From positions 3,224,001-3,288,000 of the forward strand of contig NZ_CP009555.1 of assembly GCF_000959365.1 (NCBI RefSeq): a DNA stretch of 64,000 nucleotides. The letters run 5' to 3'. Below, piece after piece: positions 1-8,734 of this stretch. The first letter of the stretch is position 1. Every line of letters begins with the position of its first letter. The stretch is from Burkholderia oklahomensis C6786 (lineage in GTDB: Bacteria; Pseudomonadota; Gammaproteobacteria; Burkholderiales; Burkholderiaceae). Both the position numbers and the translations under genes were made by a program. A model generated the notes under the pieces. The model saw only the letters and a list, made by a program, of their open reading frames with translations. It had not been told where the DNA came from and ran no database searches.

Positions 1-1
1 C

Positions 2-304
2 GAAGCGTTCGACCGGATGCATGCGGCGGGCGTCGATCCGGTGCTCGTCTGGTACGAGGACTTGCTCGCGGATCCGGTGGGATCGCTGCGGCGCATCCTG
101 CGCGCGCGCGACGATCTCGATGCGCACCGCGCCGCCATCGAGCAGGCGCTCGGGACCGACGCGCAGGAGGGCTCGGGCCTGTCGCGCGCGTCGCTCGCGG
201 CGCGAACGGGCGACGCCGGCGCGCTCGCCGCGTTCGACGCGCGCTGGCGCGAGATCCGGCCGGAGCGGCTGTTGAGCGAACGCGGTTTGTCGCGGCTGCG
301 CTGA
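2..304 (+). CDS. Sulfotransferase, C-terminal part (5' truncated by window)
   Basis: The reading frame is open from the left edge, so the start lies outside the window; 100 residues and a TGA stop are visible. The stretch VLVWYEDLLADP (about residues 14-25) followed by an Arg-rich segment resembles the C-terminal part of Stf0-type PAPS-dependent sulfotransferases, where a Y-E-D-L-x-x-D-P pattern is common. Such enzymes move a sulfuryl group from PAPS to a sugar or small molecule. The PAPS-binding N-terminus is not visible, so the family call rests on a short segment. The next gene starts 25 bases downstream on the same strand, and the sulfate-activation gene cysD lies 6 kb further on, which fits a sulfation role. 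A generic P-loop sulfotransferase of another family remains possible. Confidence 0.6.
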   Translation, partial: EAFDRMHAAGVDPVLVWYEDLLADPVGSLRRILRARDDLDAHRAAIEQALGTDAQEGSGLSRASLAARTGDAGALAAFDARWREIRPERLLSERGLSRLR

Positions 305-329
305 ACCCTTCTTTCGAACAGGAATCACG

Positions 330-1148
330 ATGAATCTCGACAAGCAGGTGCTGGAAAATCGAAAGCGGGTGCTGAAGATGCTGCACGGCGTCGACGGCGG
401 ACATTTCGGCGGCGCGATGAGCGTGCTGGATACGCTCGTCGTGCTGTATCACCGCGTGCTTCGGCGCGACGCGGGACGCCGGGCCGCCGGGCTCGGCGAC
501 CGGCTGATCCTGTCGAAAGGGCACGCGTCGGTCGCGTTGTACGCGGTGCTCGCTTCGACTGGCGAGTTGCCGGAGGCGGAGCTCGCCACGTACGGCAAGG
601 GCGGCGGCCGTCTGCCGTGCCATCCGGACATGACGTTGCTCGACGCGGTGGATTTCTCCACGGGCTCGCTCGGGCAGGGGCTGTCCGTCGGCCTCGGGAT
701 GGCGTTCGCGCTGCGCGGCACCGGCGCGCGCGTCTGGGTCGTGCTTGGCGACGGCGAATGCCAGGAAGGCCAGGTGTGGGAAGCGGCGCAGCTCGCGTCG
801 CGCTACGGCGTCGACAACCTGCATGCGGTCGTCGATCTGAACGGCTTTCAGGAGATGGGCTGGCGCGGCATCGACGGCGTGGTTCCCGATCCGCTGCCCG
901 ATGCGGCGCGCAAGTGGGCGGCGTTCGGCTGGCACGTGAGCGAAGCGGCGGGGCACGACCTCGTGCAGCTCGAGACCGCGATGCGCGGGATGACCGCGCA
1001 GCGGGGGCGGCCGAGCGTGCTGCTTGCGACCACGGTGAAAGGGCGCGGCATTCCCGCGTTCGAATTCGATCCCGGGCTGTCGCACTGCACGTCGCTCACC
1101 GACGATCAGTTCCGGCACGCGGTGGCCGTGGCGGAGGGCGTCGCATGA
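330..1148 (+). CDS. Transketolase-like enzyme, N-terminal (TPP-binding) subunit
   Basis: This 272-residue protein is the separate thiamine-diphosphate-binding half of a split transketolase. The GDGE motif at about 140-143 with the downstream Asn at about 171 is the ThDP/Mg signature; SKGHA (62-66) and TGSLGQGL (111-118) are typical of transketolases. Such enzymes transfer a two-carbon ketol unit between sugars. A purine-rich AACAGGA lies just before the ATG. The stop overlaps the start of the next gene, which supplies the other half, so the two subunits are probably translationally coupled and form a heterotetramer. Split transketolases occur as second copies in biosynthetic and sugar clusters; a housekeeping transketolase would be a single chain of about 660-690 residues. 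The substrate cannot be read from sequence. Confidence 0.88.
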   Translation: MNLDKQVLENRKRVLKMLHGVDGGHFGGAMSVLDTLVVLYHRVLRRDAGRRAAGLGDRLILSKGHASVALYAVLASTGELPEAELATYGKGGGRLPCHPDMTLLDAVDFSTGSLGQGLSVGLGMAFALRGTGARVWVVLGDGECQEGQVWEAAQLASRYGVDNLHAVVDLNGFQEMGWRGIDGVVPDPLPDAARKWAAFGWHVSEAAGHDLVQLETAMRGMTAQRGRPSVLLATTVKGRGIPAFEFDPGLSHCTSLTDDQFRHAVAVAEGVA

Positions 1149-2053
1149 GGCCCGCCGCACATTGCGTGCAGACGCTCGTCGAGCGCGCCGCGCACGATCG
1201 CCGGATCTGGGTGCTCGACGGCGATCTCGCCGATTCGTACGGCGCGGACCGTTTCGCGGCGACCCATCCGGACCGGTTCCTGATGGCGGGGATCGCCGAG
1301 CAGTCGATGGTGTCGACGGCGGCGGGCATGGCCGCATGCGGCCTGCGGCCGTGGGTGTTCTCGTTCGCGGCGTTCCTGTGCTACCGCGCCTATGATCAGA
1401 TCCGTGTCGGTCTCGCGCAGACCGGGATGCCCGTCACGCTCGTCGGCTCGCACGGCGGCGGATGCGGCGGCCCGAACGGCAAGAGCCATCTGGCGCTGAA
1501 CGACATCGCGGTGATGGCGTCGCTGCCGAACGTCGACGTCTGGACGCCCGCCAGCGATCGCGACACGCGTTTCGTCGTCGATGCGGTGATGGACGCGGAT
1601 CGGCCCGCGTACATCCGCTACCCGCGCGAGCCGTGGGGCGAGCTGCCCGGCGAGCCTGCCGTGTGTCGCTGGATCGGCGAGCGGCGTCGGTTCGCGCTCG
1701 TGAGCTGCGGACTGTTCACGCACGTCGCGGACGGCGCGGCCCGACAACTGCGCGCGCTCGGCGTCGACGCGGGCGCGCTTCACATGGCGCGGCTCGCGCC
1801 GTTTCCCGCCGACGCTTTCGCCGCGCTCGTCGACGGCGTCGACGGAATCTGGGTCGTCGACGACCATACTCGCTTCGGCGGTCTTGCCGATCTGCTCCGC
1901 GCGAATGGTTACGCGGTCCGCGAGCCGGTGTTCAGCTGGCCGGCGAACTGGAGCGGCGACGTGGGGCCGACCGCCGAGCTGCTGCAGCGTCATGGCCTGT
2001 GCGCGGCCGATATCGCCGGGCGGATCGCGGCCGAACTGGGGCGGGGGGGCTGA
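1145..2053 (+). CDS. Transketolase-like enzyme, C-terminal (pyrimidine-binding) subunit
   Basis: This 302-residue partner of the preceding gene starts at an ATG inside the ATGA overlap. It carries the pyrimidine-binding domain with GIAEQ at about 49-53, whose Glu activates the ThDP cofactor. A following SFAAFL segment (73-78) and the PNVDVWTPASD strand are also characteristic, and the C-terminal third is the regulatory transketolase fold. Together with the N-terminal subunit it makes one complete transketolase-type active site. A distant relation to the 1-deoxyxylulose-5-phosphate synthase C-terminal half shares the same fold, but the split arrangement favours transketolase. The next gene starts 2 bases after the stop, so the operon continues. 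Confidence 0.88.
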   Translation: MRPAAHCVQTLVERAAHDRRIWVLDGDLADSYGADRFAATHPDRFLMAGIAEQSMVSTAAGMAACGLRPWVFSFAAFLCYRAYDQIRVGLAQTGMPVTLVGSHGGGCGGPNGKSHLALNDIAVMASLPNVDVWTPASDRDTRFVVDAVMDADRPAYIRYPREPWGELPGEPAVCRWIGERRRFALVSCGLFTHVADGAARQLRALGVDAGALHMARLAPFPADAFAALVDGVDGIWVVDDHTRFGGLADLLRANGYAVREPVFSWPANWSGDVGPTAELLQRHGLCAADIAGRIAAELGRGG

Positions 2054-2055
2054 CG

Positions 2056-3171
2056 ATGCCCGCCGATCTGCTCGTGACGGGTTCCGGCTCGCTCGTCGAG
2101 GCCGTGCTGTTCGATCTGGCGACGATGCCGGCGCCCGCGGAGCCGATGACGATCATGCTGGCCGCGCGCAATGCGGGCCGGCTCGCGTGGCTCGCGCAGG
2201 CCGCGAATGCGCGCGCGTGCGCGCTCGACACGCGTCACCGGGTTGCGTGCCGCGCGATCGACTGGGACGCCCCGGACGATCTCGCGAGGCTCGTCGGCGA
2301 TTGCGCGCCGAAGGTCGTGTTCCATGCGGCGTCGCTGCAATCGATGTGGGAGATCGCGAGCGGCAACGACGCGTGGGCGGCCGAGATCCGCGCGAGCGGC
2401 TACGGCGCGACGCTGCCGCTGCAGCTCGCGCTGGCGCTGCGCGTCGCGCGTGCGATCGGCGAGCGCGCGCCGTCGAGCCGCCTCGTCAACGCGTGCTATC
2501 CGGACGCATCGAACGAGATCCTCGTGCGGCTCGGTCACGACGTGACATGCGGCATCGGCAACGTCGCGACGCTGGCCGCGACGTATGCTGCGCAACTGGG
2601 CCTCGATGCGCCGTCGCGGCTCCGGATGCTCGCGCATCACCGGCAGGTCGCCGCGGCCATCGCCGGGCAGAGCCGCCTGCATCCGCCGCGGGTGTGGATC
2701 GACGGCGCGGCGGCGAGCACGCCGGCTGCGCTGCCCGACGTGCGGCTGCCGGCCGGCCCGGCGCTGAACCTCATCACCGGGGCGACGGGCGCGCGGCTGC
2801 TCGCCGCGCTGCTCGGCCGCATCGAGCGCTACGCGGGGCACGCGCCCGGGCCGCTCGGTCTTTGCGGCGGCTATCCGGTGACGCTGTCCGGCGGCCGGCT
2901 CGAGGTGGACCTGCCGCCCGGCCTGACGCTCGACGACGCGGTCGCGAGCAATCGCGAATGGGCGCGCGACGAGGGCGTCACGCTCGACGCGCGCGGGGGC
3001 GTCCGGATCGCGCGGGCGCGCGCGGCCGTTGAAGGCGATGAGGGGAATGAGGGGGATGAGGACGATGAGGGCGGAACCGCGCTGCCGCTGTCGTATCGCA
3101 TCGGCGAGATCGAGGACGTCGCTCGACACATTTTGCGCGTGAAGGCGGATTTACAACGCCGCGCCGCTTGA
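2056..3171 (+). CDS. Unrecognised protein with N-terminal Rossmann-type nucleotide-binding motif
   Basis: This 371-residue protein starts 2 bases after the transketolase stop. The N-terminus reads LLVTGSGSLVEAV (5-17), a beta strand and glycine-rich turn typical of NAD(P)-binding Rossmann folds. A segment around VVFHAAS (about 91-97) and a middle NACYPDASNE stretch recall the lactate/malate or saccharopine dehydrogenase superfamilies, but I do not recognise a specific family. Near residues 326-341 is an acidic low-complexity run of Glu, Asp and Gly, encoded by imperfect 9-base repeats. Tight spacing behind a split transketolase suggests it acts on the same sugar- or keto-acid-derived intermediate, perhaps as an oxidoreductase. 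That role is inference. Confidence 0.5.
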   Translation: MPADLLVTGSGSLVEAVLFDLATMPAPAEPMTIMLAARNAGRLAWLAQAANARACALDTRHRVACRAIDWDAPDDLARLVGDCAPKVVFHAASLQSMWEIASGNDAWAAEIRASGYGATLPLQLALALRVARAIGERAPSSRLVNACYPDASNEILVRLGHDVTCGIGNVATLAATYAAQLGLDAPSRLRMLAHHRQVAAAIAGQSRLHPPRVWIDGAAASTPAALPDVRLPAGPALNLITGATGARLLAALLGRIERYAGHAPGPLGLCGGYPVTLSGGRLEVDLPPGLTLDDAVASNREWARDEGVTLDARGGVRIARARAAVEGDEGNEGDEDDEGGTALPLSYRIGEIEDVARHILRVKADLQRRAA

Positions 3172-3222
3172 GCGGCCCGCCGCCGGCCGCCGCGGAACGG
3201 GAATCTGGAACAGGAATGGAAG

Positions 3223-4350
3223 ATGGAATTGAAAAAACGTAGCGATGGTGTGGACCTGTTGCGCGGGATCGCGATCCTGCTCGTGCTGATCCTGCATTTT
3301 CACCTGACATACCGGCTGCACGTCACGCCCCTCGATGCCCCGTGGCTGTCCGACGCGATCAAGGCGATCTCGCGCAACGGCAACTACGGCGTCACGATGT
3401 TCTTCGCGGTATCGGGCTTCCTGATCACGTCGACGTCGATCAAGCGCTTCGGCTCGCTCGGCGCGATCCGGCCGGCCACCTTCTACCGGTTCCGGGCGTC
3501 GCGCATCCTGCCGTGCCTCGTGCTCGTGCTGGCGGTGATCGTCGCGCTCGGCTCGCTCGGCATGCGCTCGTTCGTCAACAAGCCGGATACGGCGAGCGTG
3601 CTCGTCTCGGTGCTGTCCGTGCTGACCTTCTGGCACAACGTGCTGATGTCCAAGGCCGGCTACTTCAACTACAGCATGAACATCCTCTGGTCGCTGTCGG
3701 TCGAGGAGGTGTTTTATCTGTCGTTTCCGATTCTGTGCCTGCTGCTGAAGCGCCGCCGCTACATCCTGCTGTTTCTGTGCGTGCCGATCATCGTCGCGCC
3801 GGTCTACCGGAGCCTGCACGCGGACGACGAGATCGTCGCGCTGTACGGCTATCTGTCGTGCTTCGACGCGATCGCGATGGGATGCTGCGCGGCGCTGCTG
3901 CCCGCGCGCGCCATCTCGCGCGGCTGGAGCCGGGCGATCGGATGGATCGCCGGGGTTGCGATCGCCGCGACGTATCTGTCCGGCCCGATCATGCAGCACG
4001 TCGTCTGGGGCGTGTCGGTCGTCGCGTTCTGCACCGCGGTGCTGCTGTACAGCTTCAGAAACGGCGCGCCGCGCGAGGCGGCGGCGCCTTCGCTCGTCTC
4101 CCGCTTCGTCGGCTGGTTCGGGCAGCGCAGCTACGAGCTGTACCTGTTTCACATCGTCGTGCTCGGCGTCCTGCGCGAGTACGTCACGCGGGAAAACGTC
4201 GACATCTACGCGAAACCGCTGTGGCTCGTCTTCTATCTGTGCGTGTCGGCGCTCGTGGCGCAACTCGTCTTCAAGTACTACTCGGAGCCGCTCAACGGCG
4301 CGCTCAGACGGGGGGCGATGCGCCCGTCGGCAGGCTATCTGCAGAAATGA
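3223..4350 (+). CDS. Acyltransferase 3 family integral membrane protein (OafA-like)
   Basis: This 375-residue protein has about ten hydrophobic segments. The N-terminal DLLRGIAILLVLILHFH (about 10-26) carries the Arg and His spaced as in the R-x10-H motif of acyltransferase-3 proteins. These transfer acyl groups, often acetyl, to sugars or peptidoglycan at the inner membrane. Further family marks are NYGVTMFFAVSGFLI (about 53-67), the short internal NILWSLSVEEVFYLSFP segment, and SYELYLFHIVVLG near 303. There is no C-terminal SGNH esterase domain, so it is the short form. An AGGAA ribosome site precedes the ATG at 3223. Its position between sugar-metabolism genes and a glycosyltransferase suggests O-acylation of a glycan or glycoside made by the cluster. 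Confidence 0.9.
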   Translation: MELKKRSDGVDLLRGIAILLVLILHFHLTYRLHVTPLDAPWLSDAIKAISRNGNYGVTMFFAVSGFLITSTSIKRFGSLGAIRPATFYRFRASRILPCLVLVLAVIVALGSLGMRSFVNKPDTASVLVSVLSVLTFWHNVLMSKAGYFNYSMNILWSLSVEEVFYLSFPILCLLLKRRRYILLFLCVPIIVAPVYRSLHADDEIVALYGYLSCFDAIAMGCCAALLPARAISRGWSRAIGWIAGVAIAATYLSGPIMQHVVWGVSVVAFCTAVLLYSFRNGAPREAAAPSLVSRFVGWFGQRSYELYLFHIVVLGVLREYVTRENVDIYAKPLWLVFYLCVSALVAQLVFKYYSEPLNGALRRGAMRPSAGYLQK

Positions 4351-4390
4351 TCCGATTCCGGTCCTCACCTTGTCGCGGGAGTGTCGTCAG

Positions 4391-5485
4391 ATGCATCGCA
4401 ATCAACTGAATTTTTCGGGCGGCCCCGGCGCGCTGCCGGATTCCGTGCTTGAGCAGGTCCGGCAGGCGGTCGTCGAGCTGCCGGAAACCGGCTTGTCGGT
4501 GCTGGGCATGAGCCACCGCTCCGGCTGGTTCTCGAATCTGCTCGCGCAGGCGGAAGCGGATCTGCGCGAACTGCTGGGCATTTCGAACGATTACGGCGTC
4601 GTGTTCCTGCAAGGCGGCAGCAGCCTGCAGTTCTCGATGATCCCGATGAACTTCTCGCTGCCGGGCGCCGCCGCGCCGGAGTACGTGACGACGGGCTACT
4701 GGAGCCGCAAGGCGATCGGCGAGGCGTCGCGCGTCGCCGCGATGCGCGTGGTCTGGGACGGCGCGGCGGGCGGCTACCGCACGCTGCCGCCGCTCGCCGC
4801 GCTCGACTGGGATGCGCGCGCGTCGTTTCGTCACTACGTGTCCAACGAGACCGTCGAGGGACTTCAGTTTCCGGAGGTGGAGGATCTGCCCGGCAGCCCG
4901 CTGATCGCGGACATGTCGTCGGACTTCATGTCGAGGCCGTTCAGCGTGGACGCGTACGGAATGGTCTACGCGCACGCGCAGAAGAATCTGGGGCCCGCCG
5001 GCGTGACGGTGGCGATCATCCGGCGCGCGCTCCTCAAGCGCATTCCCGACACGCTGCCGCCGATGCTCGATTTCCGCACGCACGTCGAGCATCGGTCCAA
5101 CTACAACACGCCGCCCGTATTCGCGATCTACGTGATGGCGCTCGTGCTGCGCTGGATCAGGGACGCCATCGGCGGCGTGGGCGCGATGCGCGACATCAAT
5201 GCGCGCAAGGCCGCCGCGCTCTACGCGACGCTCGACGCGCTGGACGAGGTGATCGACTGCCATGCGCAGAAGGCGGCGCGCTCGACGATGAACGTCGCGT
5301 TCCGCTTCAGGGACGCGCGGCTCGACACGCTCTTCAAGGAGAAGTCCGCCGAGGCCGGCCTGTCCGGCCTGAGCGGGCACCGCTCGATCGGAGGCATCCG
5401 GGCGTCGCTGTACAACGCGGTATCGGAACAAGCGGTGGGCCGGCTGACCGCGTTCCTGAAGGACTTCGCGATCCGCCATGCGTGA
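4391..5485 (+). CDS. serC: Phosphoserine aminotransferase (cluster-associated copy)
   Basis: This 364-residue, full-length class V PLP aminotransferase interconverts 3-phosphohydroxypyruvate and O-phospho-L-serine. The N-terminal NFSGGPGALP, the MSHRS segment, the FLQGGSSLQF loop, the PLP-lysine motif HAQKNLG with Lys at residue 198, and the RASLYNAV substrate loop all match SerC. Burkholderia normally carry a housekeeping serC in a gyrA-serC-pheA context. That context is absent here, so this is likely an additional copy dedicated to the cluster. It could feed O-phosphoserine to the PLP beta-replacement enzyme at 8735. The start at 4391 is 40 bases after the preceding stop, with a CGGGAG site upstream. 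It could also act on a related phosphohydroxy keto acid. Confidence 0.92.
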   Translation: MHRNQLNFSGGPGALPDSVLEQVRQAVVELPETGLSVLGMSHRSGWFSNLLAQAEADLRELLGISNDYGVVFLQGGSSLQFSMIPMNFSLPGAAAPEYVTTGYWSRKAIGEASRVAAMRVVWDGAAGGYRTLPPLAALDWDARASFRHYVSNETVEGLQFPEVEDLPGSPLIADMSSDFMSRPFSVDAYGMVYAHAQKNLGPAGVTVAIIRRALLKRIPDTLPPMLDFRTHVEHRSNYNTPPVFAIYVMALVLRWIRDAIGGVGAMRDINARKAAALYATLDALDEVIDCHAQKAARSTMNVAFRFRDARLDTLFKEKSAEAGLSGLSGHRSIGGIRASLYNAVSEQAVGRLTAFLKDFAIRHA

Positions 5486-5566
5486 CGGATCGGCGATCGT
5501 CGGCGCGACGCGCGCGAGAACATGCGTCGCTTCATCGACATCTGCTCAACCAGAAGGAGATTGACC

Positions 5567-6385
5567 ATGCTTTCCATCATCGTGACATGGCGAAACCGGA
5601 ACGAGCTGGCTGGCGCGTTGCCGGGGCTCGTCGAGACCGCGGGCCGATTGAACGGCGAGATCGTGATCGTGAATTTCGGCGGCGACGCGGATAGCCTCGC
5701 CCGCCAGCTCGAAGGTCACGAGCATGCGGTCCACGTCGCCGAGCTGCGCGAGCAGCGCTATTTCCACAAGACGAAGGCGCAGAATCTCGGCGCGCACGCG
5801 GCCCGTCACGACATTCTGTTCTTTTGCGACTGCGACATCATCGTCGATCCGGACGTGATCGTGTCGCTCGTGCGCAAGCTCGATGCGACGCCCGGCACGT
5901 TCGCGACCCTGAAGGGAGTGCGCGAGACCGAACAGAATTCGCGGCAGGCGAAGAACGTCGTTTGCTTCGGCTACCGCCTGGAAGTCAAGATCCGGAACGG
6001 CCGCGCGCTCACGATCGTCGACAACGAGGAAGATGCGCAGGACGGCACGCGCCAGGCGCCCGGGCTGCTGCTCGTCAGGAAGCGGGACTTCCTGTCGGTG
6101 AACGGCTACAACGGGCGTCTGCACGGATGGGGCTGGGAGGATCAGGACATGATCTCGCGGCTGACCCTCGGGGCCGGCCTCGTGCGGCACGTCGACGGTC
6201 ACGCGCTGCACATCTCGCACGACGATCACGCGCGCGTGTCGCAGTACCCGATGGCGAACCGCTGGGAGAGCCGCGACAAGATGTTCAGGCAGGCGCTCGC
6301 GTACTACGACGACGACGATTTTCTCGGGACGTACGCCGAGGACGTCGAGCATTTCGCGGCGGACATGGGCGTGGCCTGCTCATGA
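5567..6385 (+). CDS. Glycosyltransferase, GT2 fold with galactosyltransferase-type C-terminal motif
   Basis: This 272-residue protein begins with the GT-A strand MLSIIVTWRNR and has a DCD metal/nucleotide-sugar motif at about 88-90 (DxD type). GYNGRLHGWGWEDQDM around 183-198 matches the Gly-Trp-Gly-x-Glu-Asp acceptor/catalytic motif of the galactosyltransferase C-terminal family. No membrane segments are seen, so it is probably cytosolic and uses an activated sugar. The start at 5567 was chosen because AGAAGGAGA lies immediately upstream; an in-frame ATG at 5522 lacks such a site. It follows serC by about 80 bases in the same direction. With the acyltransferase and sulfotransferase it argues that the cluster product, or part of it, is glycosylated. 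Confidence 0.85.
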   Translation: MLSIIVTWRNRNELAGALPGLVETAGRLNGEIVIVNFGGDADSLARQLEGHEHAVHVAELREQRYFHKTKAQNLGAHAARHDILFFCDCDIIVDPDVIVSLVRKLDATPGTFATLKGVRETEQNSRQAKNVVCFGYRLEVKIRNGRALTIVDNEEDAQDGTRQAPGLLLVRKRDFLSVNGYNGRLHGWGWEDQDMISRLTLGAGLVRHVDGHALHISHDDHARVSQYPMANRWESRDKMFRQALAYYDDDDFLGTYAEDVEHFAADMGVACS

Positions 6386-6527
6386 GCGACGCGCGCCGGG
6401 CCGCGGCGAAGCGGCCCGGCGACAGCCGCGCGGCCGGCATCGCCTTTCACAGGCTTGGCCGGCGCGCGGGACCGACGCCGTCGCACGGCGATCGCGCCGC
6501 ATGTGCGCAGAACCGGGGACCGGAACA

Positions 6528-7493
6528 ATGAATGCCTCGCTCGAACCGTCCGCTTTTGCCCCGCCCGCCGGCGCGTCGTCCGGCCGGATGGGCCATCTCG
6601 ACTGGCTCGAAGCCGAGTCGATCCACATCCTGCGCGAGCTCGTCGCCGAGTGCAGCAAGCCCGCGCTGCTGTTCTCGGGCGGCAAGGATTCGGTCGTCGT
6701 GCTGCATCTCGCGCTGAAGGCGTTCGGGCTCGGCGCGAACCGCAGGACGTCGCTGCCGTTCCCGCTCGTGCACATCGACACGGGCCACAACTACGACGAG
6801 GTGATCGACTTCCGCGACCGCCGCGCGAAGGAAATCGGCGCGGAACTCGTCGTCGGCCACGTCGAGGATTCGATCAAGCGCGGCACCGTCGTGCTGCGCC
6901 GCGAGACCGATTCGCGCAACGCCGCGCAGGCGGTCACGCTGCTCGAGACGATCGAGGCGCACGGCTACACCGCGATGATCGGCGGCGCGCGGCGCGACGA
7001 GGAGAAGGCGCGCGCGAAGGAGCGGATCTTCTCTTTCCGCGACGAATTCGGCCAGTGGGACCCGAAGGCGCAGCGCCCGGAATTGTGGAGCCTGTTCAAC
7101 GCGCGCCTGCACCGCGGCGAGCACCTGCGCGTGTTCCCGATCTCGAACTGGACCGAGCTCGACGTATGGCAGTACATCGCGCGCGAGAAGCTCGAGCTGC
7201 CGTCGATCTACTACGCGCACCGCCGCGAGATCGTGCGGCGCAACGGCCTGCTCGTGCCCGTCACGCCGCTTACGCCGATGCGCGAGGGCGAGACGGGCGA
7301 GACGGCGCTCGTACGTTTCCGCACGGTCGGCGACATCTCGTGCACGTGCCCGGTCGAGAGCGACGCGGACGACGTCGAGAAGATCATCGCGGAGACGGCG
7401 GTGACCGGGATCACGGAGCGCGGCGCGACGCGGATGGACGACCAGACGTCCGAGGCCGCGATGGAGCAGCGCAAGAAGCAGGGCTATTTCTGA
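6528..7493 (+). CDS. cysD: Sulfate adenylyltransferase small subunit (cluster-associated copy)
   Basis: This 321-residue protein has the PP-loop SGGKDS at 50-55, [31 protein letters not shown] and the [22 protein letters not shown] region typical of CysD. CysD adenylylates sulfate to APS, but in bacteria this needs the GTPase CysN. Here the following cysN is cut off after about 63 codons, so this operon alone should not give a working ATP sulfurylase; a complete CysN encoded elsewhere could partner it. The start at 6528 is preferred over an in-frame ATG at 6501; Met-21 would give a length closer to E. coli CysD. The sulfotransferase at the left edge is the obvious consumer of activated sulfate. 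Confidence 0.95.
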   Translation: MNASLEPSAFAPPAGASSGRMGHLDWLEAESIHILRELVAECSKPALLFSGGKDSVVVLHLALKAFGLGANRRTSLPFPLVHIDTGHNYDEVIDFRDRRAKEIGAELVVGHVEDSIKRGTVVLRRETDSRNAAQAVTLLETIEAHGYTAMIGGARRDEEKARAKERIFSFRDEFGQWDPKAQRPELWSLFNARLHRGEHLRVFPISNWTELDVWQYIAREKLELPSIYYAHRREIVRRNGLLVPVTPLTPMREGETGETALVRFRTVGDISCTCPVESDADDVEKIIAETAVTGITERGATRMDDQTSEAAMEQRKKQGYF

Positions 7494-7515
7494 CGCACGC
7501 GAGGACATTCCCATC

Positions 7516-8730
7516 ATGAGCATCATCGACAACAACGAAGACCTCGGCGTGCTGCGCTTCATCACGGCGGGCAGCGTCGACGACGGCAAGAGCACGCTGA
7601 TCGGGCGGCTGCTGTACGACAGCAAGGCGGTGCTGTCCGACCAGCTGTCCGCGCTGTCGCGCGCAAAGAACAAGCGCACGGTCGGCGACGAGCTCGACCT
7701 CGCGCCGGGCCGCCACGAGGATGCGGCGCCGGACCTCGATGCGATTGCTCGCGCACGCGCGGCGGACCGGCTTTCGGCGGACGCCGACGGCAATGCCGGG
7801 CGCAACGCCGAGCGGCCGTTCGCCAAGCCTGGAAGGCCGCCGCCGGGACGCGCGCATTCGCCGGCCAGGCGCCTCTTCTCGGTCGGCAACGCCCCGGCCA
7901 CGTTCGGCGAACTGGTGCAGGGGCGCGAACCGGTGTCCGGAGACGATTTTCTGATCACGCTTCCGATTACGTTGACGTCGACCGCCCGATTCTGCCGCTT
8001 CCGGCATTCCGATCGCCTGTATGTTTTCCCTGCGAGCAAGAGGAAATCGCTGAAGGCGGCCACGCTTTTTTTCGATCGATTCGGCATCCGAACGGGCGGC
8101 GTCCTGCAGATCTGCAGCGACGTGTCCGAGGGCAAGGGGCTCGCGAGCTCGTCCTCCGACATCGTCGCGACGCTGCGCGCGCTCGCCGTGTGCTTCGAGA
8201 TTCCGCTTTCGCCCGACGACATGTGCGCGATCATCCGCGAGATCGAGCCGACCGACGGCGTGATGTTCGACGAATCGGTCGCGTTCTTCCATCGCAGGGT
8301 CGAGCTCGGCAAGGTGATGGGCAAGCTGCCGAAAATCTGCATCCTCGCGATCGACGAAGGCGGCACGATCGATACCGTCGAGTACAACGGCCATCGCTTC
8401 GAATTCTCCCGCGACGAAGCGGACCAGTATGCGGCGCTCCTCGCCGACGTCGACGCGGCGATCTCGCGCAGCGACGTCCGGCAAATCGGGCGCGCCGCGA
8501 CGCTCAGCGCGCAAATGCACCAGAAGCGCAACCCGAAGCGGACGCTGCGGCAGCTCGAAGCGCTGATGCGCGAAGTCGGCGCGGACGGCATCGTCAACTG
8601 CCACAGCGGCACCTTCATCGGCCTGTGCTTCGATGCGTCGCATCCCGACGCGCTCGACACGATCGCGCACGCCGAGCGCACGCTGCGCGACGCGCTTCGC
8701 CAACCCATCTCGCGATTCTTCACCAGGTGA
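7516..8730 (+). CDS. Chimera: truncated CysN N-terminus fused in frame to PduX-like GHMP kinase
   Basis: Residues 1-63 are CysN, including the G1 loop [17 protein letters not shown] (19-35) and ending at GDELDLA. All later GTPase motifs and domains II-III are missing. About 55 residues of low-complexity sequence rich in Ala, Arg and Pro follow. From about residue 119 the protein is a GHMP kinase: [13 protein letters not shown] (124-136) and the ATP loop [11 protein letters not shown] (205-215), closest in pattern to L-threonine kinase PduX. PduX makes O-phospho-L-threonine; relatives phosphorylate serine. The CysN part cannot be a GTPase, so the useful product is probably the kinase, possibly from an internal start. 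Its substrate may feed the PLP enzyme 4 bases downstream. Sequencing error is an alternative explanation for the junction, but a clean frame over 404 codons argues against it. Confidence 0.85.
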   Translation: MSIIDNNEDLGVLRFITAGSVDDGKSTLIGRLLYDSKAVLSDQLSALSRAKNKRTVGDELDLAPGRHEDAAPDLDAIARARAADRLSADADGNAGRNAERPFAKPGRPPPGRAHSPARRLFSVGNAPATFGELVQGREPVSGDDFLITLPITLTSTARFCRFRHSDRLYVFPASKRKSLKAATLFFDRFGIRTGGVLQICSDVSEGKGLASSSSDIVATLRALAVCFEIPLSPDDMCAIIREIEPTDGVMFDESVAFFHRRVELGKVMGKLPKICILAIDEGGTIDTVEYNGHRFEFSRDEADQYAALLADVDAAISRSDVRQIGRAATLSAQMHQKRNPKRTLRQLEALMREVGADGIVNCHSGTFIGLCFDASHPDALDTIAHAERTLRDALRQPISRFFTR

Positions 8731-8734
8731 GCTC

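Noticed and set aside
6447..8723. 758-codon open frame on the minus strand across cysD and the chimera
   Set aside because: Shadow of cysD and the kinase; low-complexity translation without motifs.
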